A stretch of 14,718 nt of DNA from assembly GCA_035633415.1 (NCBI GenBank), contig DASQEZ010000100.1, positions 1 to 14,718 on the forward strand, read 5' to 3'. The notes beneath the pieces were generated by a model. That model was given only the letters and a program-made list of their open reading frames with translations, did no database searches and was not told the DNA's origin. Position numbers and translations under genes: made by a program. Within the stretch, counting starts at the first letter, position 1. Every line of letters begins with the position of its first letter. This document shows positions 7,729 to 13,334 of the stretch, one piece after another. Origin of the DNA: Fodinibacter sp035633415 (GTDB taxonomy: Bacteria > Actinomycetota > Actinomycetes > Actinomycetales > Dermatophilaceae).

Positions 7729-8049
7729 ATGGGAACCACAACCACTCGCAGGGTCGTCGCCGTCGCACTCACCGCCACCGCCGCCGGGGTGCTGGTCGCG
7801 GCCCCCGCCGCCGCTGCGGTCTCGGGCCGGTTCACCACCGGCACCAACATCCGCAGGTGCCCCCAGCTGAGCTGCGTGAAGGACGGCATCGGCTACCCGA
7901 GCCACTCGGTGACGGTCTACTGCTACACCTACGGCAGCACCGCCGACGGGACCAACATCTGGTACAAGGTCAAGGACACCACGACGGGTGTCTCCGGCTA
8001 CTCCCTGTCGCGCTACGTGGACTACAACGGGGTGCTCTACCGCTGCTGA
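7729..8049 (+). CDS. Small secreted SH3-like (SH3b) protein, 106 aa
   Basis: A Sec signal peptide occupies residues 1-30 (T-R-R n-region, long Ala/Val/Leu core, A-A-A-A cleavage before V31). The mature protein of about 76 residues has G-T-N-I-R-R-C-P, then V-T-V-Y-C-Y-T-Y-G, N-I-W-Y-K-V-K and G-Y-S-L-S-R-Y-V, the order of strands seen in bacterial SH3 type 3 domains that bind cell-wall peptides. Four cysteines (C44, C49, C65, C106) could form two disulfides. A longer frame opens at 7666, but ATG 7729 is preferred because GAGGAGG (7718-7724) precedes it and the signal peptide starts there. It follows the sigma/membrane-protein pair by 72 bases on the same strand and may be a target of that sigma factor, which is an inference from position only. 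Confidence 0.8.
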   Translation: MGTTTTRRVVAVALTATAAGVLVAAPAAAAVSGRFTTGTNIRRCPQLSCVKDGIGYPSHSVTVYCYTYGSTADGTNIWYKVKDTTTGVSGYSLSRYVDYNGVLYRC

Positions 8050-8091
8050 CCGGGGCGGCGCGCCCGGCCCGTGGACGGCACTGCCGGTCAG
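8046..8091. terminator. Possible bidirectional terminator between converging genes
   Basis: CTGACCGG (8046-8053) and CCGGTCAG (8084-8091) are exact inverted arms that contain the stop codons of the two converging genes. A smaller CCGGG/CCCGG stem (8050-8054 with 8063-8067) could form instead. There is no T-run on either side. The call rests on symmetry and on the convergent arrangement. Confidence 0.35.
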
Positions 8092-8621
8092 GAGCCGGCC
8101 ACCGCGACCAGCAGCACGGCCGCCAGCGCCACGACCCACAGCGCGGCGCGGATCGGCTGCTCCCGCGTGGCGTAGGTCGAGTCCCAGCCCTCGGGGGGCT
8201 GGTGGACCAGCCTGGTCAGTGCCATCGCGGCCCGGCCGGCACCGAAGGCGGCTCCCACGACCAGTGCCTGCCACCCGAGGGGGAGCAGGAGGGCGGTGAG
8301 CAGCGCCAGGTGCGGAAGGGCGCTGGTCATGTAGGTGCGCAGGCCGGTGCCCATCTCCACGCCGAACTGCAGCGGCCCGCTGCGGCCGTCGAACACCACC
8401 AGCTGCGGCACCTGCCGGGCGTTCTGGGGCAGGCGGAAGGACAGCCGGCCGGCATCATGGGCGGCGAGCAGCACGGCCGCCACGGCGACGACGGCCAGCG
8501 TCACGGGTCGTGGGAGCAGCGGCCGGAGCACCGCCCCGAGGAGAAGTGCGACCAGGCCGGTCAGGGCACCACCGATGACCTCACCGGCCGAGAACCACCA
8601 TCGCGCTCCACCCCGCCACAC
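8088..8621 (-). CDS. Polytopic membrane protein, 3' part of a split gene, 177 aa
   Basis: Hydrophobic segments lie at about residues 13-36, 40-56, 100-116, 117-135 and 158-175. The hydrophilic loop between segments 2 and 3 carries the stretch R-L-P-Q-N-A-R-Q-V-P-Q and then F-G-V-E-M-G-T-G-L-R-T-Y, which look conserved-type motifs; I recall similar ones in uncharacterised actinobacterial membrane proteins but cannot name the family. The GTG at 8621 has no visible ribosome site. The frame continues upstream of it without a stop to a single TGA at 8655-8657, and beyond that TGA the same frame is the 63-aa small membrane protein. The two are therefore probably one gene of about 242 residues interrupted by a palindromic insert. 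It is the last member of the minus-strand operon; a role in electron transfer or protein maturation is inferred from context only. Confidence 0.6.
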   Translation of the reverse strand: MWRGGARWWFSAGEVIGGALTGLVALLLGAVLRPLLPRPVTLAVVAVAAVLLAAHDAGRLSFRLPQNARQVPQLVVFDGRSGPLQFGVEMGTGLRTYMTSALPHLALLTALLLPLGWQALVVGAAFGAGRAAMALTRLVHQPPEGWDSTYATREQPIRAALWVVALAAVLLVAVAGS

Positions 8622-8628
8622 GGACGAG

Positions 8629-8658
8629 CTCAGCAGGTCTGCTGAGTTGAAGCTTCAA
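8629..8658. repeat. 30-bp double palindrome splitting a membrane-protein frame
   Basis: Two palindromes abut exactly: 8629-8646 (CTCAGCAG, 2-base centre, CTGCTGAG) and 8647-8658 (TTGAAGCTTCAA, a perfect 12-bp palindrome). The minus-strand TGA stop at 8657-8655 is part of the second one. Deleting these 30 bases leaves the frame intact and joins G-S-P directly to S-S-V-W-R-G-G, so it behaves like a 10-codon insert. Confidence 0.7.
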
Positions 8659-8846
8659 GGGGAGCCGGAGACGGCGTAGCCCGCCGCGGCACCGAGCGCC
8701 AACCAGGCCGCGGTCACGTGGACGTCGGTCACCGCGGCGCCGCGGACGACGACCGAGGTGGCGACCGCGGCCACCACGGCGAGCAGCGCCACCGGCACCG
8801 CGGCAGGGTGGCTGACGGCGGCGCGCAGCGGGACCGGCGACGTCAC
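8655..8846 (-). CDS. Small membrane protein, 5' part of a split gene, 63 aa
   Basis: GTG at 8846 overlaps the TGA of the upstream secreted-protein gene by four bases (GTGA), matching the other junctions of this operon, which supports it as a genuine translation start. The product has two hydrophobic segments, about 17-34 and 43-60, and ends G-Y-A-V-S-G-S-P. The stop TGA comes from a palindromic element. Downstream, in the same frame, lies the 177-residue polytopic protein, so this is either the N-terminal two helices of a broken larger protein or a real 63-residue subunit. It could also be an early product with occasional readthrough. No functional family is recognised. Confidence 0.55.
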   Translation of the reverse strand: MTSPVPLRAAVSHPAAVPVALLAVVAAVATSVVVRGAAVTDVHVTAAWLALGAAAGYAVSGSP

Positions 8847-9403
8847 GAGGCGTAGGCGCCGGTGTCGAGGTTGGTGCGGCAGATGCTGAACCCGACGATC
8901 GACGTGCCGCCGCGGGGGTAGTACGACGTGTACCCGTCGGAGCAGCGCCGGCGCTTCGACGACGTGCTCCCGCCGCCCCACTTCCAGGCGTTGCGCTGGT
9001 CGCACGAGGTGTTGTTGAAGGTGAAGTTGTAGACGACGAACGAGCCGCTGTAGCTGTCGTTGCGGTGCCAGACGCCGTTGCACATCAGCGACCCGTACTT
9101 GGCGCTGCGCGGTGTGCACGTCGACACCGAGTCGGCATAGTGGGCATCGCCGCTGCCGTTGCAGGTGCCCCACACCCCCAGGATCGGGTTGGGCTCGACC
9201 GCCCGGGCGGCCGGTGGCCGCAGCTCCAGGGCCGCGACGCCGAACGCCACCGCACCACCGCCGACCATCTTCAGGATCGACCGCCGCGACGCGGCCGCGC
9301 GCACCGCGCGGCTGACGATCCGGCTCGGCTCGGTTCTCCCCGACGGCCGGTGGTCGAAGGACGGGATGGTGTCGAGGGTGGGCTGGTGCGCTGTGGTCGT
9401 CAT
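8843..9403 (-). CDS. Tat-exported six-cysteine protein of unknown function, 186 aa
   Basis: A long hydrophilic n-region is followed by a textbook twin-arginine motif S-R-R-S-I-L-K at residues 39-45, a hydrophobic core (46-60) and an A-x-A site (A66-R67-A68), predicting a mature protein of about 118 residues. Tat export implies folding, and perhaps cofactor loading, before transport. The mature part has six cysteines (C81, C96, C108, C134, C154, C175), enough for three disulfides, and four tryptophans (W78, W112, W140, W142), with many Gly, Ser, Tyr and Asn. The long twin-arginine leader resembles that of MauA, the methylamine dehydrogenase light chain, but the mature part lacks MauA's twelve cysteines and I see no convincing match. 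It starts at ATG 9403, overlapping the stop of the thioredoxin-like gene, with AAGGA seven bases upstream. Probably an exported enzyme subunit, binding protein or toxin-like domain; unknown. Confidence 0.82.
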   Translation of the reverse strand: MTTTAHQPTLDTIPSFDHRPSGRTEPSRIVSRAVRAAASRRSILKMVGGGAVAFGVAALELRPPAARAVEPNPILGVWGTCNGSGDAHYADSVSTCTPRSAKYGSLMCNGVWHRNDSYSGSFVVYNFTFNNTSCDQRNAWKWGGGSTSSKRRRCSDGYTSYYPRGGTSIVGFSICRTNLDTGAYAS

Positions 9404-9912
9404 GTCGGGTCCTTGACCGGTTCGGGCGAGGTGTGCCGTTCGATGAATCCCTGGAGGCTCTCGAGGTCGGCCGCGGGCCCGACATCGAGGATCGTGCCGT
9501 CACGACCGACGACCACGAGGGCCGGCGTGTAGCCCGGGCTGAGCACCGCGACGGCCCGCGGGTCGACGACGCTCTCGATGCCGGGCACGACGACGGTTCC
9601 GGGAGCGCTGACCAGATGGGCGAACTCGACCCGCCCGCGGTGTCGCTCGGCGAACCGGCCGAACTCGGGGGCCAGCTCGATGCACGCCAGGCACGAGTCC
9701 GAGCTGAGCAGCACCAAGGTGAACGGCGCCCGGGTCGGGGCGAAGCGCGCCGCCGCGCGGGCCCGCGGGGAGGTGTCGGTGCCCAGGGTGCGCCCTTGGC
9801 GGTCGAGCTGCTCCTGGAGCGAGCGGATCATCCGCATCATCCCGGTGCAACCCAGGAAGAGCACGACGATGGCGACCCAGGCGAGCACGAGGGCGGCGGT
9901 GGTGGCCGTCAC
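9400..9912 (-). CDS. Membrane-anchored thioredoxin-like protein (MauD-like), 170 aa
   Basis: An N-terminal transmembrane anchor (about residues 6-22) is followed by a short amphipathic stretch M-M-R-M-I-R-S-L-Q-E-Q-L and a thioredoxin-like domain from about 63 outside the membrane. The active-site pair is C74-L-A-C77 after F-T-L-V-L-L-S-S-D-S, and the cis-proline position is T129-P130 in G-Y-T-P-A-L-V-V-V. The topology and the anchor-plus-helix layout resemble MauD, which assists disulfide formation in methylamine dehydrogenase light chain. Predicted role: thiol-disulfide exchange on the exported six-cysteine protein encoded immediately downstream (ATGA overlap). The frame is open further upstream, but GTG 9912 is preferred because it overlaps the previous stop (GTGA) and starts the anchor properly. 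A general TlpA/ResA-like role is the alternative. Confidence 0.8.
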   Translation of the reverse strand: MTATTAALVLAWVAIVVLFLGCTGMMRMIRSLQEQLDRQGRTLGTDTSPRARAAARFAPTRAPFTLVLLSSDSCLACIELAPEFGRFAERHRGRVEFAHLVSAPGTVVVPGIESVVDPRAVAVLSPGYTPALVVVGRDGTILDVGPAADLESLQGFIERHTSPEPVKDPT

Positions 9913-10667
9913 GCCGACCACCGCACGGCGTCGAGCTCGCCGGCGAGGGCGACCGCTTCGGCATGGCGCGCCCGGCTCTCCGGATGGATGGTCAGGACGG
10001 CCTCCTCGTTGGCCAGCACGAACGCCGCGCCGCCACCCGGAACCGCCTCGGGCTCGAGGTCCTGCCGCCACAGCTCCCCGCTGCGCACCCGTGCTCCGGC
10101 CCACCTCGGCAGCGCATGCACCAGATCGGGCGTCCTGCGCACCGACACCAGTCCGACGTCCGGAACCGTCTTGAGTGCCTCAAGGCGCTCCCACCGGCTG
10201 CCCGGGTCGACGAACTCGACCCGGATCCCGTCGCGGTGGTCGGTCAGCCGGATGCCAGCGAAGGGGGCGAGGTAGACGTCGTGGCCGACCCCGGCCTCGT
10301 TGACCCAGCAGTACGCCTCGTGCCACCGGCCGCGCCAGGCCACCAGGCCCTCGCTGCCGGTGTCGTTCGACGCGAGGAGGACGACCCCGGAGCCGTGGGT
10401 GTACTCGGCGACGTAGTCACCCTCGAGCACCGAGTGGACGAGCTCGTCGACCACCCCGCGGGGTGCGAGCTCGAGCATCCACAGGGTGCGCGTCGACGCC
10501 GCGGCACCGGGCGCCACCGTCGACCACCGGGCGTGCACGAACCAGGGTTCACGCAACCGCCCCGCAGGGCCGCGGACCTCGACCCGGCTGCCGTCGGGGA
10601 GAAGTGCACCCGGGCCACCCGAGGCGCGGAACGGACCACCGTAGGTGTCCTTGACCGACTGGACCAT
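9909..10667 (-). CDS. Protein of unknown function, first gene of the thiol operon, 252 aa
   Basis: A soluble protein with no signal peptide and no membrane segment. It is rich in Trp, Arg, Val and Gly, with recurring short beta-like stretches such as W-F-V-H-A-R-W, L-W-M-L-E-L, G-V-V-L-L-A-S, G-L-V-A-W-R-G-R-W and H-D-V-Y-L-A-P-F, suggesting an all-beta fold; a propeller-like arrangement is possible but not demonstrable by eye. One cysteine only (C120). I do not recognise the family. ATG 10667 is chosen over further-upstream starts because GGAGG (10672-10676, minus strand) lies four bases before it and a candidate promoter sits just beyond. It overlaps the thioredoxin-like gene by four bases, so it is probably made with the export cassette. 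In mau clusters this place is taken by a beta-propeller dehydrogenase subunit; that comparison is speculative here. Confidence 0.72.
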   Translation of the reverse strand: MVQSVKDTYGGPFRASGGPGALLPDGSRVEVRGPAGRLREPWFVHARWSTVAPGAAASTRTLWMLELAPRGVVDELVHSVLEGDYVAEYTHGSGVVLLASNDTGSEGLVAWRGRWHEAYCWVNEAGVGHDVYLAPFAGIRLTDHRDGIRVEFVDPGSRWERLEALKTVPDVGLVSVRRTPDLVHALPRWAGARVRSGELWRQDLEPEAVPGGGAAFVLANEEAVLTIHPESRARHAEAVALAGELDAVRWSA

Positions 10668-10705
10668 GACGCCTCCACGAGAGCAAGCGGCGGGGATGGA
10701 GGCCG

Positions 10706-10735
10706 ACTGTAGGGGCCGCGCCCAGGTCCCGTCAG
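10706..10735 (-). promoter_or_regulatory. Candidate promoter for the minus-strand thiol operon
   Basis: Reading the minus strand, CTGACG (10735-10730) and TACAGT (10711-10706) are separated by 18 bases; each matches 4 of 6 consensus positions of a housekeeping promoter. The start codon at 10667 would follow a leader of roughly 30 bases that includes the GGAGG ribosome site. Confidence 0.4.
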
Positions 10736-10890
10736 CGCCGACCGGGCCGCACCCATGAGGAGTCCCGATGGTTTTCTGGGGCCGTGGACCCTGCGGGCCA
10801 ACCACCCGGACACCGCCGTCCCTCACGGATGCGCGCGCCGTCGCCCGGTCGTATATTGGCTCGCGTTGGCACTCGTGGGGAGGCTGATCC

Positions 10891-11211
10891 GTGCACCAGG
10901 TGTCGCTCGTCCAGCTCGCGTCGTTCATGGCCGTGGTCACCCACGGTGGCGTCAGCGCAGCGGCCCGTCACCTGTCGTACAGCCAGTCGAGCGTGACCTT
11001 GCACATCCAGGGGCTGGAGCACGCGCTCGACGCCCAGCTCTTCCACCGCGAGCGCGGTCGCCTCCACCTCACCGACGCGGGTCGTCGGTTGTCGCTCCTG
11101 GCCCCCACGCTGCTGTCGATGGCCGACAGCCTCTCGTCGTGCATCTCCGAGCGGGTCGGCTCGCCCGTCCCCGAGGCGGACGCGGGCCGTCCCGACGTCA
11201 CGGTCTCGTAG
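10891..11211 (+). CDS. LysR-type regulator reduced to its DNA-binding domain, 106 aa
   Basis: Residues about 4-65 are a typical LysR winged helix-turn-helix: L-V-Q-L-A-S-F-M-A-V, then S-A-A-A-R-H-L-S-Y-S-Q-S-S-V-T-L-H-I-Q-G-L-E and L-F-H-R-E-R-G-R-L-H-L-T-D-A-G-R-R. The linker helix (about 66-90) that normally mediates dimerisation is present. The effector-binding domain (about 200 residues in the family) is missing: a TAG ends the gene at residue 106 and no remnant follows. It is either a stand-alone DNA-binding protein or a truncated gene. GTG 10891 follows GGGGAGG (10878-10884) at good spacing. The gene is divergent from the thiol operon, the classical place for a LysR-type regulator of its neighbour, so regulation of that operon is plausible but inferred. 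Confidence 0.8.
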   Translation: MHQVSLVQLASFMAVVTHGGVSAAARHLSYSQSSVTLHIQGLEHALDAQLFHRERGRLHLTDAGRRLSLLAPTLLSMADSLSSCISERVGSPVPEADAGRPDVTVS

Positions 11212-11240
11212 CCCACGATCGCCGAGGGGGCGCCGGCAGG

Positions 11241-11258
11241 GCGTCGGCGTCGGCGTCG
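11241..11258. repeat. Three tandem GCGTCG hexamers
   Basis: A short perfect hexamer array in the 59-bp gap between the converging LysR-like gene and the propeller remnant. It is probably simple GC-rich sequence without function. Confidence 0.5.
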
Positions 11259-11270
11259 GCAGCGCCATCC

Positions 11271-11609
11271 TCATGGCCGGGGGCGCACGCGAGGGTGGCG
11301 GGCCGCGACGCTGGTCGCGAACGCCGGCGTGACCGTGCGAGTGGTCAGGTCGACCCGGACCAGCCCGGGCTCACCGCGGTCGACGAACACGACCCCGGTG
11401 CCGTCCCGGTCGAACGAGGGCTCCTCGGCGGTGCCCCCGCCGGCGACCACCGAGGTGAGCTGGGTACGGCGGGTCCCGTCGGGCCGGATCGTGAACAGCT
11501 CGGGGCCGGCGCCGTCCGGCGTGGCGAGCGCCGAGTAGACGATCAGGTCACCGGCGTCGTTCCAGTCGGCGGTGGCCGCGAACAGGGCCGGGTCGGTCAG
11601 GGCCACCAC
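11271..11609 (-). pseudogene. C-terminal remnant of a TolB-like (PD40) propeller protein
   Basis: The last 112 codons before the TGA at 11273-11271 encode beta-propeller blades of the PD40/TolB type: D-L-I-V-Y-S-A, then E-L-F-T-I-R-P-D-G-T-R-R-T-Q-L-T-S, E-E-P-S-F-D-R-D-G-T-G-V-V-F-V-D and L-V-R-V-D-L-T-T. Complete proteins of this kind have several hundred residues, so most of the propeller and any signal peptide are gone. Upstream of about 11609 the frame continues into Arg/Pro/Gly-rich nonsense translated out of frame from a different gene remnant. No ribosome site precedes the GTG codons at 11609-11604. It is therefore best read as a pseudogene fragment, the 3' partner of a deletion. Confidence 0.7.
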
Positions 11610-11719
11610 GGTGGGGTGCTTGCGCGGGGTGGGGTGCTTGCCGCGTCGCGCAGCACGAGGTAGACCGTGCGGGCGACCCGCTCGAACTCCTCCTCGTAGA
11701 GGAGCGCGTAACCGTCCAC
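11597..11719 (-). pseudogene. N-terminal remnant of an ECF sigma factor
   Basis: A GTG at 11719 opens a 40-codon frame whose first 26 codons read Y-A-L-L-Y-E-E-E-F-E-R-V-A-R-T-V-Y-L-V-L-R-D-A after V-D-G. This is the start of sigma region 2 of an ECF factor (pattern F-x-x-x-Y-x-x-x-F-x-R-V-x-R-T-V-Y-L-V). The next expected element, A-E-D-x-x-Q-E, is absent: the frame runs into Pro/Thr repeats encoded by the junction direct repeat and stops at 11599-11597. Everything from region 2.2 to the C terminus is lost. It shares strand and order with the propeller remnant, as if an original sigma-plus-propeller locus had lost its middle. It is distinct from the intact sigma factor at 6356-6898. Confidence 0.65.
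11611..11641. repeat. 13-bp direct repeat at the junction of two gene remnants
   Basis: GTGGGGTGCTTGC occurs at 11611-11623 and again at 11629-11641, with an 18-bp period. It lies exactly where the sigma-factor remnant stops making sense and the propeller remnant begins, which suggests deletion by recombination or slippage between short repeats. Confidence 0.75.
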
Positions 11720-11949
11720 GGCACGGTCCCGTCAGGCCCGGATGGTCTGCGGAGTCGCAGCGCTGGGCGGGGTGGGGATGCACTCGGCCAGCGGGGCCTC
11801 CTCCTCGTCCACCGCGCGGTCGCGGTCTCATCCCTACACAGTCGTGGGCACCGCGTGCGGTTACACCTGCGCCCATGGTGGCCCTGCGCATCACCCGACG
11901 TCACCCGTCCAGGGCGCCCCTCGGATCCGCCCGCCGCGCGAGAACCGAT
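11720..11949. other. Intergenic, no confident gene; possible further gene remnant
   Basis: No intact gene seen. On the minus strand, 11812-11732 holds a 26-codon frame (V-D-E-E-E-A-P-L-A-E-C-I-P-T-P-P-S, ending T-I-R-A) closing 12 bases before the sigma remnant; its composition is protein-like and it could be the tail of another lost gene. A minus-strand TGTAACC at 11865-11859 weakly resembles an ECF -35 element. The remaining frames are Arg/Pro-rich translations of GC-rich DNA. Confidence 0.4.
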
Positions 11950-12040
11950 GCGAAGTCAGGAGCACTTCGCGGGCTCAGGAGGTTCTCGCCAAGTCAGGGC
12001 CGTACTCGACCCTGACTTGGCGAAGTGCTCCTGACTTCGC
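11950..12040. repeat. Compound nested inverted repeat (REP/MITE-like)
   Basis: Outer arms: a 21-base sequence at 11950-11970 is the exact reverse complement of 12020-12040. Inner arms: 11987-11999 pairs with 12010-12022 over 13 bases around a 10-base loop, and the inner and outer right arms overlap by three bases. Each outer arm is itself a small hairpin (GCGAAGT ... ACTTCGC, 7-bp stem). The left side is also an approximate 19-20 base tandem repeat with a TCAGG core (starting about 11950, 11969 and 11988). It ends 69 bases before the reductase start. Confidence 0.8.
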
Positions 12041-12064
12041 CGGGCTGCGGCAAGGGAAGGCTTG

Positions 12065-12109
12065 GTTACGGTTTCGTAAGTTACGTTTGCGTAGGTTACG
12101 CTTGCGTAT
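12065..12109 (+). promoter_or_regulatory. Triple 15-bp palindromic operator abutting the reductase start
   Basis: Three contiguous 15-base units of the form GTTACGnTTnCGTAn lie at 12065-12079, 12080-12094 and 12095-12109; the next base is the G of the GTG start codon. Unit 1 contains a perfect TTACG-4-CGTAA palindrome; units 2 and 3 each deviate at the last base. Unit junctions also form CGTAA-G-TTACG. Phased palindromes here suggest cooperative binding of a dimeric repressor, for example of the TetR family, controlling the reductase/desaturase genes. No ribosome site fits between the array and the GTG, so a leaderless transcript is likely. Confidence 0.75.
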
Positions 12110-13285
12110 GTGAGCACCTCCACCGTCGACCGACCCACCGCGCCCGCGGCACACCCGCCGGCCGCGCCGTCGCGCCCGCGCCTCGGAGCCCACGCCCCCG
12201 GTCCCCTCGGGGGCGTGCTGCGTGGCGCCCGCAGGCTGGCCGAGGCCCTGACCACCCCACTGCTGCCGAGCGACTACCTCGACCTCGTCGACCCGCTGCG
12301 GTCGGGCGCCGACCTGCGCGGCCGCATCCTCGAGATCCGGCCCGAGACCGCGGATGCCGTCACGGTCGTCATCCGCCCCGGCCGCGGCTGGCTCGGACAC
12401 GTGCCCGGGCAGTACGTCCGCATCGGCATCGACATCGACGGCGTGCGCCACTGGCGCGCCTACAGCCTCACCCACCGTGCCGACGGCACCACCGCTGCCG
12501 GCATCCCGGCGGGGTGCGTCGCGATCACGACCAAGGCGATCCCGGACGGGAAGGTCTCCACCCACCTCGTGCGGAAGGCCCGCCCCGGCACCCTGGTCAT
12601 GCTCGACCAGGCCACCGGCGACTTCACCCTGCCGCGCCCCGCGCCCGCGAAGGTCCTCTTCCTCACCGCCGGCAGCGGCATCACCCCCGTCATGGGGATG
12701 CTGCGCAACTCCCTCGGCGAGCTCGCCGACGTCGCACAGGTGCACTGCGCACCCACGGCGGCCGACGTGATCTTCGCGAGCGAGCTGAAGCGGTACGCCG
12801 CCGACGGGCAGCTCGCCCTCACCGTCAACCTCGACGACGAGCACGGCGTGCTCGACCTCGCCCGGCTCGACGCCCTCGTGCCCGACTGGCGCGAGCGCGA
12901 GACCTGGACCTGCGGACCCACCGGCCTGCTCGACGCCGCGCAGGAGCACTGGGCGGATGCCGGAGTCGCCGACCGCCTGCACACCGAGCGCTTCCGCCCC
13001 ACGGTCGTCGAGCCCGGCGAGGGTGGTGAGATCACCTTCCTCACCAGCGACCTCACCGTCGAGGCCGACGGTGGCACCCCGATCCTCGACGCCGGCGAAG
13101 AGGCCGGCGTCCTCATGCCGAGCGGATGCCGCATGGGCATCTGCTTCGGCTGCGTCGTCACCATGCGCCAGGGCGCCGTTCGCGACCTGCGCACCGGCGA
13201 CATCACCGTCGTCGAACCCGGCGACGAGCTGCCCGTGCAGACCTGCATCAACGCCGTCGCGGGTTCCTGCGACATCGAGCTCTAG
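12110..13285 (+). CDS. Ferredoxin reductase-like flavoprotein with 2Fe-2S domain, 391 aa
   Basis: Electron-transfer partner for the desaturase encoded 49 bases downstream. After a Pro/Ala-rich tail (1-35) comes a flavin-binding barrel (about 65-170) with R-A-Y-S-L-T at 116-121, an NAD(P)-binding domain (about 180-285) with G-S-G-I-T-P-V-M at 188-195 and C-G-P-T-G at 268-272, and a C-terminal plant-type ferredoxin domain with C340-x4-C345-x2-C348 and C379. The order FAD, NAD(P), 2Fe-2S is that of Rv3230c of M. tuberculosis, the known redox partner of DesA3. It should pass electrons from NAD(P)H through flavin to the iron-sulfur cluster and on to the di-iron desaturase at the membrane. GTG 12110 is assumed; it has no ribosome site, and an internal GTG near 12214 is an alternative because the first ~35 residues look dispensable. 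Confidence 0.9.
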   Translation: MSTSTVDRPTAPAAHPPAAPSRPRLGAHAPGPLGGVLRGARRLAEALTTPLLPSDYLDLVDPLRSGADLRGRILEIRPETADAVTVVIRPGRGWLGHVPGQYVRIGIDIDGVRHWRAYSLTHRADGTTAAGIPAGCVAITTKAIPDGKVSTHLVRKARPGTLVMLDQATGDFTLPRPAPAKVLFLTAGSGITPVMGMLRNSLGELADVAQVHCAPTAADVIFASELKRYAADGQLALTVNLDDEHGVLDLARLDALVPDWRERETWTCGPTGLLDAAQEHWADAGVADRLHTERFRPTVVEPGEGGEITFLTSDLTVEADGGTPILDAGEEAGVLMPSGCRMGICFGCVVTMRQGAVRDLRTGDITVVEPGDELPVQTCINAVAGSCDIEL

Positions 13286-13334
13286 ACCACCAGACCAACC
13301 GACCGCCCGCCCGCGAGAACCGGAAGGACCACCC

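Noticed and set aside
8843..9403. Calling the exported protein a methylamine dehydrogenase light chain (MauA)
   Set aside because: Only the long twin-arginine leader and the neighbouring MauD-like gene fit. The mature part has six rather than about twelve cysteines and lacks the MauA segments around its TTQ tryptophans.
10852..10857. TATATT as a -10 element for the LysR-like gene
   Set aside because: AT-rich and well placed, but no acceptable -35 lies 16-19 bases upstream; not enough to call a promoter.
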